From Butyriboletus loyo (lineage: Eukaryota > Basidiomycota > Agaricomycetes > Boletales > Boletaceae), in contig JBBPSI010000279.1 of the NCBI GenBank assembly GCA_038093515.1, positions 1 through 29,244 of the forward strand: a DNA stretch of 29,244 nt, written 5' to 3'. The translations under genes and the position numbers were made by a program. Below, piece by piece: positions 1-8,868 of the stretch (positions within the stretch are counted from its first letter, which is position 1; each line of letters opens with the position of its first letter). The notes beneath the pieces are model-generated. The model was not told the origin of the DNA and made no database searches. It saw only the letters and a list, made by a program, of their open reading frames with translations.

Positions 1-944
1 ATCGTCCCCAAAGACTTCTCTGGTCTCAACGAGGATGCTTCGCGATGGCTCCTCGCTATGCGCACATATTTCGCCGCCAACCAAAATGCATTCCCCGACG
101 ACGAGTCCAAAATCAATGCCCTCCTCATGAAAATGAGCGAAGGGAAAGGCAAGACGTTTTCCGAAGGCTGGATGGGCCTTCTCCTAGATGGGACCCCTAC
201 TCCACGACAAAGGGAGTTCACCACCGTCTGTGAAGACTTCCACCGAGTCTTCCATCCCTTCGACGTAGGAGAAAGCGCCCGCATCGACCTAGGAAACCTG
301 AACCAAAACAGAGCCAACAAGAAAGACGGCTACGACACGTACGTCACGGAGTTCCAGCTCCTCGCCGCCAAATCTGGAATCATAGATGAGAAGGCGCTCA
401 TCGAGTGGTTCATCCGCGGTCTCGACCCCCGCCTCGCCGAGTCTGTCCTCTCGTGCGAGAAGCCCCCTACCACGCTTGCCGGATGGGCAGAGAAAACATC
501 CGCTTTCCACGCGCAACACAAGCGCATTGACGACCTCCGCGCAGGGAAGCGCTACATCCCCACCTTCTCCTCCTCCTCGAAACCCTCGACCAACAGAAGG
601 GACCCCAACGCTATGGACGTCGATGCAGTCCGACTTACTCCCGTACAACGCGCGGAGTACATGAAGCAGAACAAGTGCTTCGTCTGCCACCAAGTCGGCT
701 GCCGTTCGACCAACCACCCCCGTTCCCCACGCAACGGGCAGAATTCCCGAGGACCGCCCTCTCGACCCCCTCGCAACCCGAGTCAAAGCCCTCCCCACTC
801 GTCGACTATCTGTCCGAGTTGAAAGGTCGAGGCACCCAGCAGGAAGATGTCTTGAACGTTCTCAAGGCATGCTTCAACGAAGACGAAGAAAAGCTGCCAG
901 TAGCAGCAACCAAGGTGGCCGAAGAATGGCCAAAGGATTTTTAG
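1..944 (+). pseudogene. gag: gag of gypsy copy 1, 5'-partial and frameshifted
   Basis: This is the capsid/nucleocapsid protein that packages the retrotransposon RNA. The first frame runs from base 1 to a stop at 822. It covers the retrotransposon Gag region (LNEDASRWLLAMRTYFAA at the start, WFIRGLDPRLAESVL in the middle) and a zinc-knuckle-like CFVCHQVGCRSTNH at about 679-720. Compared with copy 2, about 34 nt are missing near 778, between two CGCAACC repeats in copy 2. The true C-terminus (VDYLSELKGRG ... EEWPKDF) therefore continues in another frame to the stop at 942-944. Frameshifting deletion plus window truncation make it a pseudogene here. The end overlaps the pol start by 19 nt. Confidence 0.9.
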
Positions 945-3900
945 AAAGGAGGGAAGTTTCGACGTCTTCGCCTCCTCTTGTAATCGCCCCTGTAGTACTG
1001 TCAAACCCCAATGCGCAATCAATTCGAGTTCCTGTCTCTTTATTCGCGCACGAAGGGGGTCAAATCGTCGACACATTCGCCCTGGTGGACAGCGGCGCTA
1101 GCGGATGCTTCATAGATCGAGATCTAGTGAAGCGAAAGAAACTGCCGATGGAACGGCTACCCAAACCACTAAGTGCCCAAAACGTGGACGGGTCAAACAA
1201 CCAAGGAGGAGTCATCCGATACAAAGTCAACATCTCCATCAGGATTGGAGAAACCGAGGAGGAACGGAGTTTCCTAGTCCTCAACATAGGAAAAGAAAAC
1301 ATGATCTTGGGATTGCCGTGGCTACGAGAGGCCAACCCGGTAATAGATTGGGCCACTGGCCACATCGATCTCCCCGATCAAATCAAGAAGCCCCGACACG
1401 ACTCCCCTCGGGCAATCGCTCAACGGTACCTGGTACGGTACCTTGACTTGGACCCAGACTCCAAGATCGCCAAGCTCTGGAAGAAGCGAGTAGACGCTTC
1501 AGCAAGGGACGCCTACCCTGTCCGAAAGGCAACCATCGCGACTGAAATCGCCGCCCAGGCCGTCAAGGAGAAAGCCGTCCTCCCTACCCCGTTTGCCGCC
1601 TTTGCAGACGTTTTTGACAAAAAGAACACCGAGGAACTTCCCCCGTCCCGATCGTTCGACCACGCCATAGACCTTGACAAAGACTTCGTACCTAAAGTCG
1701 CTAAGGTCTATCCTCTGAACCCGAAGGAATCAGAGGCATGTAAGGCGTTCGTCGAAGAACACCTCAAGTCTGGGAAGATTACTCCTTCCAAGTCCCCTCA
1801 GGCAGCCCCCTTCTTCTTCGTATCAAAGAAGGATGGCTCGCTACGCCCCTGTCAGGACTACAGGTACCTGAACTCGCACACCGTCAAAAACGCCTACCCT
1901 CTCCCCCTCATCTCCGACCTCGTCGACCGACTCAAAGGGTCCAAAATCTTCACCAAGATGGACATCCGCTGGGGATATAACAATGTCCTCATCAAGCCGA
2001 ATGACCGCTGGAAAGCGGCCTTCATCACCCCCCAAGGGCTATTCGAACCCACCGTGATGTTCTTCGGCCTCTGCAACTCCCCAGCGACCTTCCAAGCTTT
2101 GATGGACCATATCTTCGGCGACCTCATGGCAGAAGGGTGGTTGATCATCTACATGGACGACCTCTTGATCCACTCCGCCACCTCTGCCGAACACGAAGCA
2201 CGAACGATCCGTGTCCTGGAGCGACTTCGCGAACACAAGTTGTTCCTCAAACTGGAAAAGTGTTCGTTCGATGCCGAAGAAGTGGAATACCTCGGGATGA
2301 TGGTCCGAGAAGGGCAGGTCAAGATGGACCCAACCAAGTTGAAAGCCATTCGCGAATGGAACCCCCCGACCTCGGTGAAGGCAGTCAGGTCCTTCATCGG
2401 GTTTTGCAATTTTTATCGCAGGTTCATACAGGACTTCTCTCACATCGCGAAGCCACTGCACGACCTGACTAAGAAGAACTCTCCGTGGGCTTGGACCCCG
2501 GCTTGCGAACAGGCGTTCCAAGCAATCAAACAGTCGTTCTTACGACAACCCGTTCTCTCGATGCCCGATGTCACGAAGCCGTTTGCCGTGATGACGGATG
2601 CCTCTCTCACTGCTACTGGAGCAGTGCTTATGCAAAAGGATGTCAATGGCGACCTGCATCCTTGCGCCTACTTGTCAAAGACGCTCTCGCCCGCTGAGCG
2701 CAATTACGATATCTATGATCGCGAGTTGCTCGCGGTCATTCACGCATTAGAAGAATGGCGCCACTACCTGCGCGGTACTGGTCATCAGGTGGAGATTCTC
2801 ACCGACCACAAGAATCTCACCTACTTCCGCCAACCAAACAAGTTGTCTCGCCGGCAAGCACGCTGGCTTATGTTCCTGCAGGATTTCGACCTGCACTTCC
2901 ATCACATCCCGGGTACTCAGATGGGCCCGGCCGATGCCTTATCCCGCCGCGACGACGTTGACACTTCCGCCGACAACCAGGAAGTTACTCTCCTCCCCGA
3001 AAATCTCTTCGCTCGCAAGATTGACGTCGCTCTTGCCGAAAAGATTGCCGCCTCCACCCCCAGCGACCCTATGATTAAGCGTTGCATGCAGGCTCTTTAC
3101 GAAGACTCCCCGCTCTTTCCCAAAATGAATGCTGGGGATTGGGACTTCGACGGCAAAGAGCTGTACTTTCGCAAGAAGCGCTACATCCCCGAGGAAGCAC
3201 GCGTCGACCTTATTCGGTCCTTACACGAGAGTCCCGCTGGGGGTCACGGTGGAATATTCCGCACCCAGAATCTGGTGCAACGTGATTATTGGTGGCCAGG
3301 CATGGCTAATTTGGTCCGCCGTTTCGTCTCGGGCTGCGCCGTATGTCAAGCGCATAAAGTTAATACTCATCCCACCGTCCCCCCTCTCACCCCTCTGGCC
3401 AGCGTGGCCTCTCGCCCTTTTGAACAGGTCTCAGTCGACCTCATCACCGGTCTCCCTCCCTCTCTGGGTTATGATTCAGTCATGGTCGTGGTAGACCATG
3501 GGCTTACGAAGGGGGTAATTTATTCCCCTTGCAACAAAGACATCGACGCGGCAGGAGTTGCTAAGTTATTTTTCAAAACCGTCTTCCTTCGATTCGGCCT
3601 ACATTCCCGCTGCATCTCCGACAGAGGTCCGCAGTTCGCATCGGCATTTGCTAGGGAACTCGCCAGACTGCTCGATTACGACCTCGCCCTCTCCTCCGCG
3701 TACCACCCACAGACCGACGGTGAAACTGAACGAGTTAACCAAGAACTGGAGACGTACCTCCGAATCTTCTGCGATGGTCATCCCGAGCGATGGGCAGAGC
3801 TCCTCCCCATGGCCGAGTTTTCCCACAACTCGATGACTCACTCCTCGACGAACGTGACCCCATTCTCCCTGATGGTCGGGTATGAGCCGAGGTCTTATCC

Positions 3901-4486
3901 TCCAATCGGAAAGACGTTCCTCCCCGCCCTCGAGTCTAGACTCTCGGAGCTCACGGGAGCCCGAACGGAGGCTTTAGAAGCACACGAGAAGGCACGCCGG
4001 TTGATGAAGGAACGGATCCAGTCCAAGTTCCGTCCGTGGAAGGCTGGCGATAAGGTTTGGTTGGAAGGGCGCAACCTTCGACTCAGGTACCCGTCGAAGA
4101 AGCTCGCCCCTAGACGGGAAGGACCGTTCGAGATCGCACAGGTTATCTCCCCTGTGGCGTACAGACTCCGATTGCCACCGACCTGGAAGATCCATGACGT
4201 CTTCCATGCGTCCCTCCTGACCCCTTATCGTGAAACTGCGGAACATGGTCCGAATTTCACAAACCCTCCTCCGGAAGAAATAGACGGAGATGAAGAGTAC
4301 GAGATCGATCGGATCTTGTCCCATCGCGGCTCGAAGGGACGCCGTCAATTCCTTGTGTCCTGGAAAGGATATTCCGCAGCAGAGAACACCTGGGAACCAA
4401 ACGGGAACCTGGTCCATGCGCAGGCCTTGCTCAAGGCTTATAAGCTGCGCCACCCCAAGGACTTTCCCTCCCCATCTTCGCAGTAA
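926..4486 (+). CDS. pol: Pol polyprotein: PR-RT-RH-IN-chromodomain
   Basis: Intact frame of 1186 aa from the ATG at 926, which lies inside the end of gag. Aspartic protease: VDSGAS, Asp at about residue 55. Reverse transcriptase: YMDD at 409-412. RNase H: from about residue 555 (MTDAS). Integrase: zinc-binding His at about 767 and CAVC at about 804; catalytic triad Asp 838, Asp 899, Glu 935, with the D-35-E spacing. A GPF module (REGPFEIAQ) follows. The chromodomain lies at about 1120-1175 (YEIDRIL, FLVSWKGY, NTWEP). Chromodomains of this class are known to steer integration to particular chromatin. The frame is -1 relative to gag, so it needs -1 slippage at the gag end or reinitiation at the overlapping ATG; the sequence does not decide. 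This is the only complete pol frame in the window. Confidence 0.96.
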   Translation: MAKGFLERREVSTSSPPLVIAPVVLSNPNAQSIRVPVSLFAHEGGQIVDTFALVDSGASGCFIDRDLVKRKKLPMERLPKPLSAQNVDGSNNQGGVIRYKVNISIRIGETEEERSFLVLNIGKENMILGLPWLREANPVIDWATGHIDLPDQIKKPRHDSPRAIAQRYLVRYLDLDPDSKIAKLWKKRVDASARDAYPVRKATIATEIAAQAVKEKAVLPTPFAAFADVFDKKNTEELPPSRSFDHAIDLDKDFVPKVAKVYPLNPKESEACKAFVEEHLKSGKITPSKSPQAAPFFFVSKKDGSLRPCQDYRYLNSHTVKNAYPLPLISDLVDRLKGSKIFTKMDIRWGYNNVLIKPNDRWKAAFITPQGLFEPTVMFFGLCNSPATFQALMDHIFGDLMAEGWLIIYMDDLLIHSATSAEHEARTIRVLERLREHKLFLKLEKCSFDAEEVEYLGMMVREGQVKMDPTKLKAIREWNPPTSVKAVRSFIGFCNFYRRFIQDFSHIAKPLHDLTKKNSPWAWTPACEQAFQAIKQSFLRQPVLSMPDVTKPFAVMTDASLTATGAVLMQKDVNGDLHPCAYLSKTLSPAERNYDIYDRELLAVIHALEEWRHYLRGTGHQVEILTDHKNLTYFRQPNKLSRRQARWLMFLQDFDLHFHHIPGTQMGPADALSRRDDVDTSADNQEVTLLPENLFARKIDVALAEKIAASTPSDPMIKRCMQALYEDSPLFPKMNAGDWDFDGKELYFRKKRYIPEEARVDLIRSLHESPAGGHGGIFRTQNLVQRDYWWPGMANLVRRFVSGCAVCQAHKVNTHPTVPPLTPLASVASRPFEQVSVDLITGLPPSLGYDSVMVVVDHGLTKGVIYSPCNKDIDAAGVAKLFFKTVFLRFGLHSRCISDRGPQFASAFARELARLLDYDLALSSAYHPQTDGETERVNQELETYLRIFCDGHPERWAELLPMAEFSHNSMTHSSTNVTPFSLMVGYEPRSYPPIGKTFLPALESRLSELTGARTEALEAHEKARRLMKERIQSKFRPWKAGDKVWLEGRNLRLRYPSKKLAPRREGPFEIAQVISPVAYRLRLPPTWKIHDVFHASLLTPYRETAEHGPNFTNPPPEEIDGDEEYEIDRILSHRGSKGRRQFLVSWKGYSAAENTWEPNGNLVHAQALLKAYKLRHPKDFPSPSSQ

Positions 4487-4496
4487 ACACTCGAAA

Positions 4497-5751
4497 ATGT
4501 CCATCTCCCCAGTCGAAAACAACGCTTCCTCTGCCGCCAACGACAACAATGAAAACCTTCCCCTTCCGCCGCAACCCCCAGTCCGCTCTTCTCGTCTTCC
4601 TGTTTCGTCCCGCCGTTCTAGAAAACCCTGTCGCCACCTACGCCCTGGAGCAGCGTATGGACTTTACCGGAGACTATGTCCTCCGCACACTCGCTTCCTT
4701 GTACCGCTCCTACGCCCTCGCCCGCACCGTTCATACCCGTCTGTGTCCAGACAACCAACCCCCCGTCTACGCCGCCGCCCTTGAGTCCTCCTTGATGGAG
4801 GCTAGGGGCTACACCCTCGATATCCTCCACGCCGAAGGATTCGGCTACGTGGTTGATCAGCTCCTGCCAGGTATTCTGGCCCCCGTCCTTAGACCCATCC
4901 TCATCGCGCTTGCTCCTAGGGAGCGGCAATTTTACCTCCACTCCGCCGACCGCATCGGCTACCTCCGTCCCATGGCTCGCGGCCCCAATCCAGTGCCTCG
5001 TCCTCCCCCGGCAAGATCTCCTTCGCCTGTACCTGTTCCAGCGCCACCCGTCCGAAACTCTCCTGCAACCACGTTGGTAGCAGATTCGTCTCGCGAGACA
5101 ACAGGAGAGTCCCTGGAGTCCTTTCGGACCGACGTCGACGAGCCCCAGGTCGCTCGTCGACACTCCCCCCTACCGCCTCGTACAGTGCGTCGCCAACCTC
5201 GCCAGGCGTTACTCCAGGTCGGAGCAATCCCTGGATCTGTCACCCTTACTGCCGCAGGACGAAGAATTGCCAACAGAGCCGTCCGCTCCGTCACCCCCCA
5301 ACCATCCACCCGCCGAGGCACGCCCGCCATCCAGCTCATTCCCCGTGTCACTACCCCTGCCGTCGCAGCTGGTAGCTCTAATGACTCCTCCTACGGACCC
5401 CCGCCACCCTACCTCGCCAACCGGGGCACTCGTGATTCCCCTATCGTCGTCGACGACAGATCTCCTGACCCCAGCCCGGGCCTTACTCGACCTCGCCTCG
5501 TCCGCCCGCAACTCTGCTTCGAGTGCGGGACCGTCGGCCACTTCCGCAGGGACTGCCCCAACTACACCTGTCCGTTCTGTCACCGCATCGCCCCTGGTCA
5601 TATACAGGAGTTTTGCCCAGAACGTGTCTGCGGCTTATGCGGCGCCATTGGCCATATCGTCGCCAACTGCACGTTCCGGGACGACGCGTGGGCGGAGTTA
5701 CCTGCCGATGATCCTTATGACTACGACTTCAACGAGGGAGCGTCTCAGTGA
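4497..5751 (+). pseudogene. Third ORF (post-pol) with three zinc knuckles, frameshifted in copy 1
   Basis: The ATG at 4497 lies 10 nt after the pol stop. The first about 40 codons (MSISPVENNASS ...) are acidic and proline-rich. Copy 2 retains 17 nt that are missing here near 4609-4618, between CCGCC repeats, so the frame shifts; the rest reads in the frame ending at 5751. That part has a predicted helical N-terminal block (LENPVATYALEQ to about IGYLRPM), a long Pro/Arg/Ser-rich linker and a C-terminal cluster of three knuckles: CFECGTVGHFRRDC, CPFCHRIAPGHIQEFC and CGLCGAIGHIVANC. The tail is acidic (DDPYDYDFNEGASQ). Knuckles of this type bind single-stranded nucleic acid. I do not recognise the N-terminal block. 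A role as a second nucleocapsid-like protein is inference. Confidence 0.8.
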
Positions 5752-5789
5752 AGGGAGTATTCAAGTTGTGGAGTCGGAGTCTCCACCAT

Positions 5790-5802
5790 GGGAAGGGGGT
5801 AA
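5790..5802 (+). other. Polypurine tract of gypsy copy 1
   Basis: Purine-rich GGGAAGGGGGTAA abuts the LTR start TGTTACGG. This is the expected primer site for plus-strand DNA synthesis. The same tract precedes the 3' LTR in copy 2 (complement of about 21124-21136). Confidence 0.85.
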
Positions 5803-6222
5803 TGTTACGGTAGTGGTATACTTTTTCTCTCCATTACCGTTGGGACTACTTCACTCGCCTAGCCTTTTGCTAGTGCCCGTTGAGCGGTACGAGCCGCTCT
5901 AGCTTAGTCATCACTTCTCGCGCACGGACGCGCTTTCTCTCATACTCCGGAATCTTCTAGAGTATTCCTTCCGTATATGTAACTTCCCTTCTCGCGACCC
6001 GATTAGGGACATGGTCTGTGCGCAGACCTCAGTAGTATAAAGGCTCTGCCTTTCCACCATGTACATTATCTAGTTCTACGCAGTTGCTAGCAATTAGTTT
6101 CACTCCAGACTCTTAGTGTGCGCACTAAGACATAGTCTGAGACCCAGCTCAGAAACGCTTAACAAGTCTCGAGGCCACTCCAGAGTGCCTCCTCGCTGTT
6201 CAATTGTTAGCGCCCAGCAACA
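5803..6222 (+). repeat. 3' LTR of gypsy copy 1
   Basis: Starts TGTTACGG directly after the polypurine tract. It aligns along its length with the LTRs of copy 2 and the solo LTR at 9575-10000. The usual end CAGCGTAACA is CAGCAACA here, a 2-nt loss, so the terminal inverted repeat TGTTACG/CGTAACA is damaged on the right. It carries a TATA box at 6036, the self-priming start sequence at 6068-6077 and a stem-loop at 6112-6129. Confidence 0.93.
6036..6077 (+). promoter_or_regulatory. LTR core promoter and inferred transcript start
   Basis: TATAAAGG begins at 6036. ATCTAGTTCT at 6068-6077 is the complement of the putative primer site of copy 2, so the transcript probably starts at about 6068, 32 nt from the start of the TATA box. 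The spacing is the same in copy 2 (26801 to 26769). The start site is inferred from base pairing and spacing. Confidence 0.6.
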
Positions 6223-6697
6223 GTATAGTAACCTTCTTTTTCCAGGATGGTCCTATTAAATCGCTCTGCACGTCCATTCTGTTGAGGGGTGTGAGGTACA
6301 GAGAGCTGATGCTCAATGCCCCTGGACAAGAGGAACGTCCGAATGTCTTTAGACATGTATTCCCCCCCACGATCCGAATGGACAGCAAGAAGCGAAGACT
6401 GGGTCTGACGTTCAGCCCAGACGACCACTTCCTTAAAAGCATCAGCCGCCTCAGATTTAAGGCGTAAAAACCGCACGACTGCAAAAGCAGAAAAGTCATC
6501 AATAAAAGTTAAAATATAGCGCTTCTGAGTCCGAGAGTGTGTGGGGAATTCGACCAAGTCGGAATGCACTAGCCCAAGGACCCGAGATGCGCGTTTGGAT
6601 GAAGGTGCATAGGGACATTCATGCATCTTGCCTAAGGCACAGCCTCGACAAGGAATGACGTCAGAAGGTTCAGGTATCAACGGCATACCCTTAACGT
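6223..6697 (-). pseudogene. Ty1/copia integrase fragment
   Basis: Reading leftward, the frame shows the end of the pre-integrase region (CRGCALGKMHECPYAPSS) and the copia integrase core: Asp in FIDDFSAFAVVRFL, Asp in HSDRGGEY, Glu in TPQQNGRAERFNRTI. This is the classic copia signature. The frame is open but has no start or upstream protease/gag. Its C-terminal side is cut at 6222 by the gypsy copy 1 LTR, and its N-terminal side is cut near 6697 by LTR-A. It is therefore an older element that served as a target. Confidence 0.88.
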
Positions 6698-7217
6698 TCT
6701 TATAATCATAACGTAACATACACTTCGTACACTTTCACTTCGGACTTAGTCGTTTTCAAAACTTCAAAGGTCACGTGACATAGCACACGTGATCGTGGGA
6801 ACTTACATGTGATCTCTTGCTGACTAAGCATATGATGTCATGGCCTAGACCAGGCCTAGACTCTATGACGTCACGACACATGTATTTAATCTCCGTTTAC
6901 TTCTCTTCTTTTTGATCCCCGCGCCTCGTGTGGTTAATCACCGTTGCGCTTCTCTTCTTTAGTCTATCCATGTATAGTAGTTCATCTCACGCACAGCATG
7001 GTCTGTGCGCACTTCTGTACAATATATAAAGGCTCGTGGTTAGACTAGGATTCCCTAGTTTTAACCACTTGTCTATTCGCTGGCAACAGTTGAGGATTAA
7101 GTTGAAGCTCCAGTCTCATACCTGCCAGGTCTTTGTGTAGACCTGAAACTGTTGTATAGGACCGCTTGTGGCAAAGGTATTCGCACTAGCATTCGACTGT
7201 GCGTTGCTTGCGCAACA
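6698..7217 (+). repeat. LTR-A (copia-type LTR), + copy
   Basis: Aligns over its length with the reverse complement of the solo LTR at 7795-8303, from the near-palindromic start (TTATAATCATAAC) to the end GCGCAACA at 7217. The first bases are altered (TC instead of TG). The U3 has CACGTG and two TGACGTCA-like sites; TATAAAGGCTC is at 7025-7035. No matching target duplication is visible. Just after it, about 7216-7236 reads as an inverted copy of the terminal bases of LTR-A, a sign of rearrangement. Confidence 0.75.
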
Positions 7218-7237
7218 TAAATGTTATAATTATAACA

Positions 7238-7604
7238 ACTCTTGAGACGATTCTTGGATGGGCCTCAGACTATGTCTTAGTGCGCACACTAAGAGTCTGG
7301 AAGAGAACTAATTGCTAGCAGAAGACTGCATAGAACTAGATAAGCTACATCAGTGTAAAGACCGGGTTTATATACTACTGGGGTCTGCGCACAGACCATG
7401 TCCCTAATCGGGTCGCGAGGGTCAAGAGACAAATGTGGAAGGAATACTCGAGAATGTTCTGGAGTATGAAAGAAATGGTGTCAGCACGTGAGAAATGATG
7501 ACTAATCTGAATAGTTGTACTGTTCGAAGGGAAATAGCAAAAGGCTAGGGGATCATAGTAGTCCAAGTGGTAAAGGAGAGAAAAAGTATACCACTACCGT
7601 AACA
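7238..7604 (-). repeat. Gypsy LTR fragment, minus orientation
   Basis: Matches the reverse complement of the gypsy LTR from inside U5 through R and U3 to the terminal CCGTAACA at 7604. It includes the stem-loop, the start sequence AGAACTAGAT and the TATA region. About 60 nt of the U5 end are missing on the left, and there are several substitutions, so it is an older truncated copy. Confidence 0.85.
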
Positions 7605-7733
7605 CCCTTCTGCCCCTTGGCCTCTTCGAGGTCTTACTCTGTTTGAATTTTCACCATTATCTAAAGATTTCTGTTTTAAACACAGAACTGCCTATCACAG
7701 AACTTGTCTGGAATACAAGTCCTAGGGGGGTAG
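7605..7733 (+). other. Short copia 3' internal remnant with polypurine tract
   Basis: 129 nt between the gypsy LTR fragment and an LTR-A start. It ends in a G-run (CCTAGGGGGGTAG) directly before TGTTATAATA, as expected for a polypurine tract before a 3' LTR. No convincing protein can be read. It is assigned to the end of the internal region of an LTR-A element. Confidence 0.45.
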
Positions 7734-7794
7734 TGTTATAATACTATATTATTTCCACACTTTCGAACTTCTCCTTTCACTTTCAAAGGTCATG

Positions 7795-8303
7795 TGTTGC
7801 GAAGGCAATGCGCAGTCAAATGCTAGCATGTAGTACCAAGCCACAAGCGGTCCACAACAGTTGCAGGTATACACAAGTACCTGGCAGGTATGAAACTGGA
7901 GCTTCAACTTAATCCTCAACTGTTGCCAGCGAATAGACAAGTGGTTAAAACTAGGGAATCCTAGTCTAACCACGAGCCTTTTTATATTGTACAGAGATGC
8001 GCACAGACCATGCTGTGCGTGTGAGGAATTACTATACATGGCTAGACTAAAGAAGAGAAGCGCAACGGTGATTAACCACACGAGGCGCGGGGATCAAAAA
8101 GAAGAGAAGTAAACGGAGATTAAATACATGTGTCGTGACGTCATAGAGTCTAGGCCTGGTCTAGGCCATGACATCATATGCTTAGTCAGCATGAGATCAC
8201 ATGTAAGTTCCCATGATCACGTGCGCTATGTCACGTGACCTTTGAAAGTGAAAACGACTAAGTTTGAAGTGAAAGTGTACGAATAAATGTTATGATTATA
8301 ACA
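7795..8303 (-). repeat. Solo LTR-A with TCATG target duplication
   Basis: 509 nt. On the + strand it reads TGTTGCG ... GATTATAACA, i.e. a minus-oriented LTR. It is flanked by TCATG at 7790-7794 and 8304-8308. Removing it rejoins the older LTR-A across ...GGTCATG/TGACTAAAC. TG...CA ends, the 5-bp duplication and no internal region define a solo LTR formed by LTR-LTR recombination. Confidence 0.88.
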
Positions 8304-8380
8304 TCATGTGACTAAACACACATGATCATGGGATTGTACATGTAATCCAGATCTAGACAAAGTCTATGACATAATGGTTC

Positions 8381-8868
8381 TGTTATAATACTATATTATT
8401 TCCATACTTTCGGACTTCTCCTTTCACTTTCAAAGGTCACGTGACTCAATGCACATGATCGTGGGATTATACATGTGACCACAGGCTGACTAAGCATATG
8501 ACGTCATGGTCCAGACTGGCCCAGACTCTATGACGTCACACCTCATGTATTTAATCTCCATTTGCTTCTCTTCTTTTTGATCACCGTTGACTTCTTATTC
8601 CCATCATCGTCAACCCGTGACTCCCTTCATATATACTTGTATAGTAACTAGTCTCACGCACTGCTTGGTCTGTGCGCATTCCCTTGTAATATAAAAAGGG
8701 CTCGTGGTTGCGGCTAGGATTCCCTAGCTTTAACCACTTGTCTATTCGCTGGCAACAGTTGAGAGATTAAGGTCTGAGCTATCCTCATTATCATCGCCAG
8801 CTATTGTGTATAGCTGCAACAGTTGTGGAACCCCATGTGCCACTTGATAACTTCGTTGTCTCATAACA
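8381..8868 (+). repeat. LTR-A copy, probably solo
   Basis: 488 nt from TGTTATAATA to CATAACA. It keeps the U3 motifs CACGTG (8438-8443) and TGACGTCA (8499-8506 and 8531-8538), and a TATA-like AATATAAAAAGGGCTC. ATGGT occurs at 8374-8378 and 8869-8873, but the left copy is 2 nt away from the LTR, so the target duplication is imperfect or coincidental. Nothing downstream looks like an internal region. Confidence 0.75.

Larger units (their letters stand above)
1..6222 (+). mobile_element. Ty3/gypsy chromovirus, copy 1 (5' end outside window)
   Basis: The order is gag, pol (protease, reverse transcriptase, RNase H, integrase, chromodomain), a third ORF, a polypurine tract and a 3' LTR. Domain order and the C-terminal chromodomain place it with the fungal chromoviruses (Tf1/sushi-like). 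Base 1 falls about six codons into gag, so the 5' LTR, leader and gag start are missing. Copy 2 (20696-27034) is nearly identical and shows what is lost. Pol is uninterrupted here, but gag and ORF3 each carry a small frameshifting deletion, so this copy is probably not autonomous. It is inserted in a copia integrase; the five bases after the LTR are GTATA, but the left target duplication cannot be seen. Confidence 0.95.

Noticed and set aside
2039..2521. Long minus-strand frames opposite pol (also 4618-5163, 3974-4549, 22659-22937 and others)
   Set aside because: Shadow frames of the GC-rich coding strand; no motifs, and mirrored in both element copies at the same place.
4290..4494. ORF3 starting upstream within pol
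   Set aside because: The in-frame extension overlaps the conserved chromodomain; the first ATG after the pol stop (4497) is present at the same place in both copies.
5267..5902. A 211-codon frame over the 3' part of ORF3 and the LTR
   Set aside because: Low-complexity Ser/Pro/Thr reading of the shifted frame, continuing into the LTR; the knuckle frame is clearly the real one.
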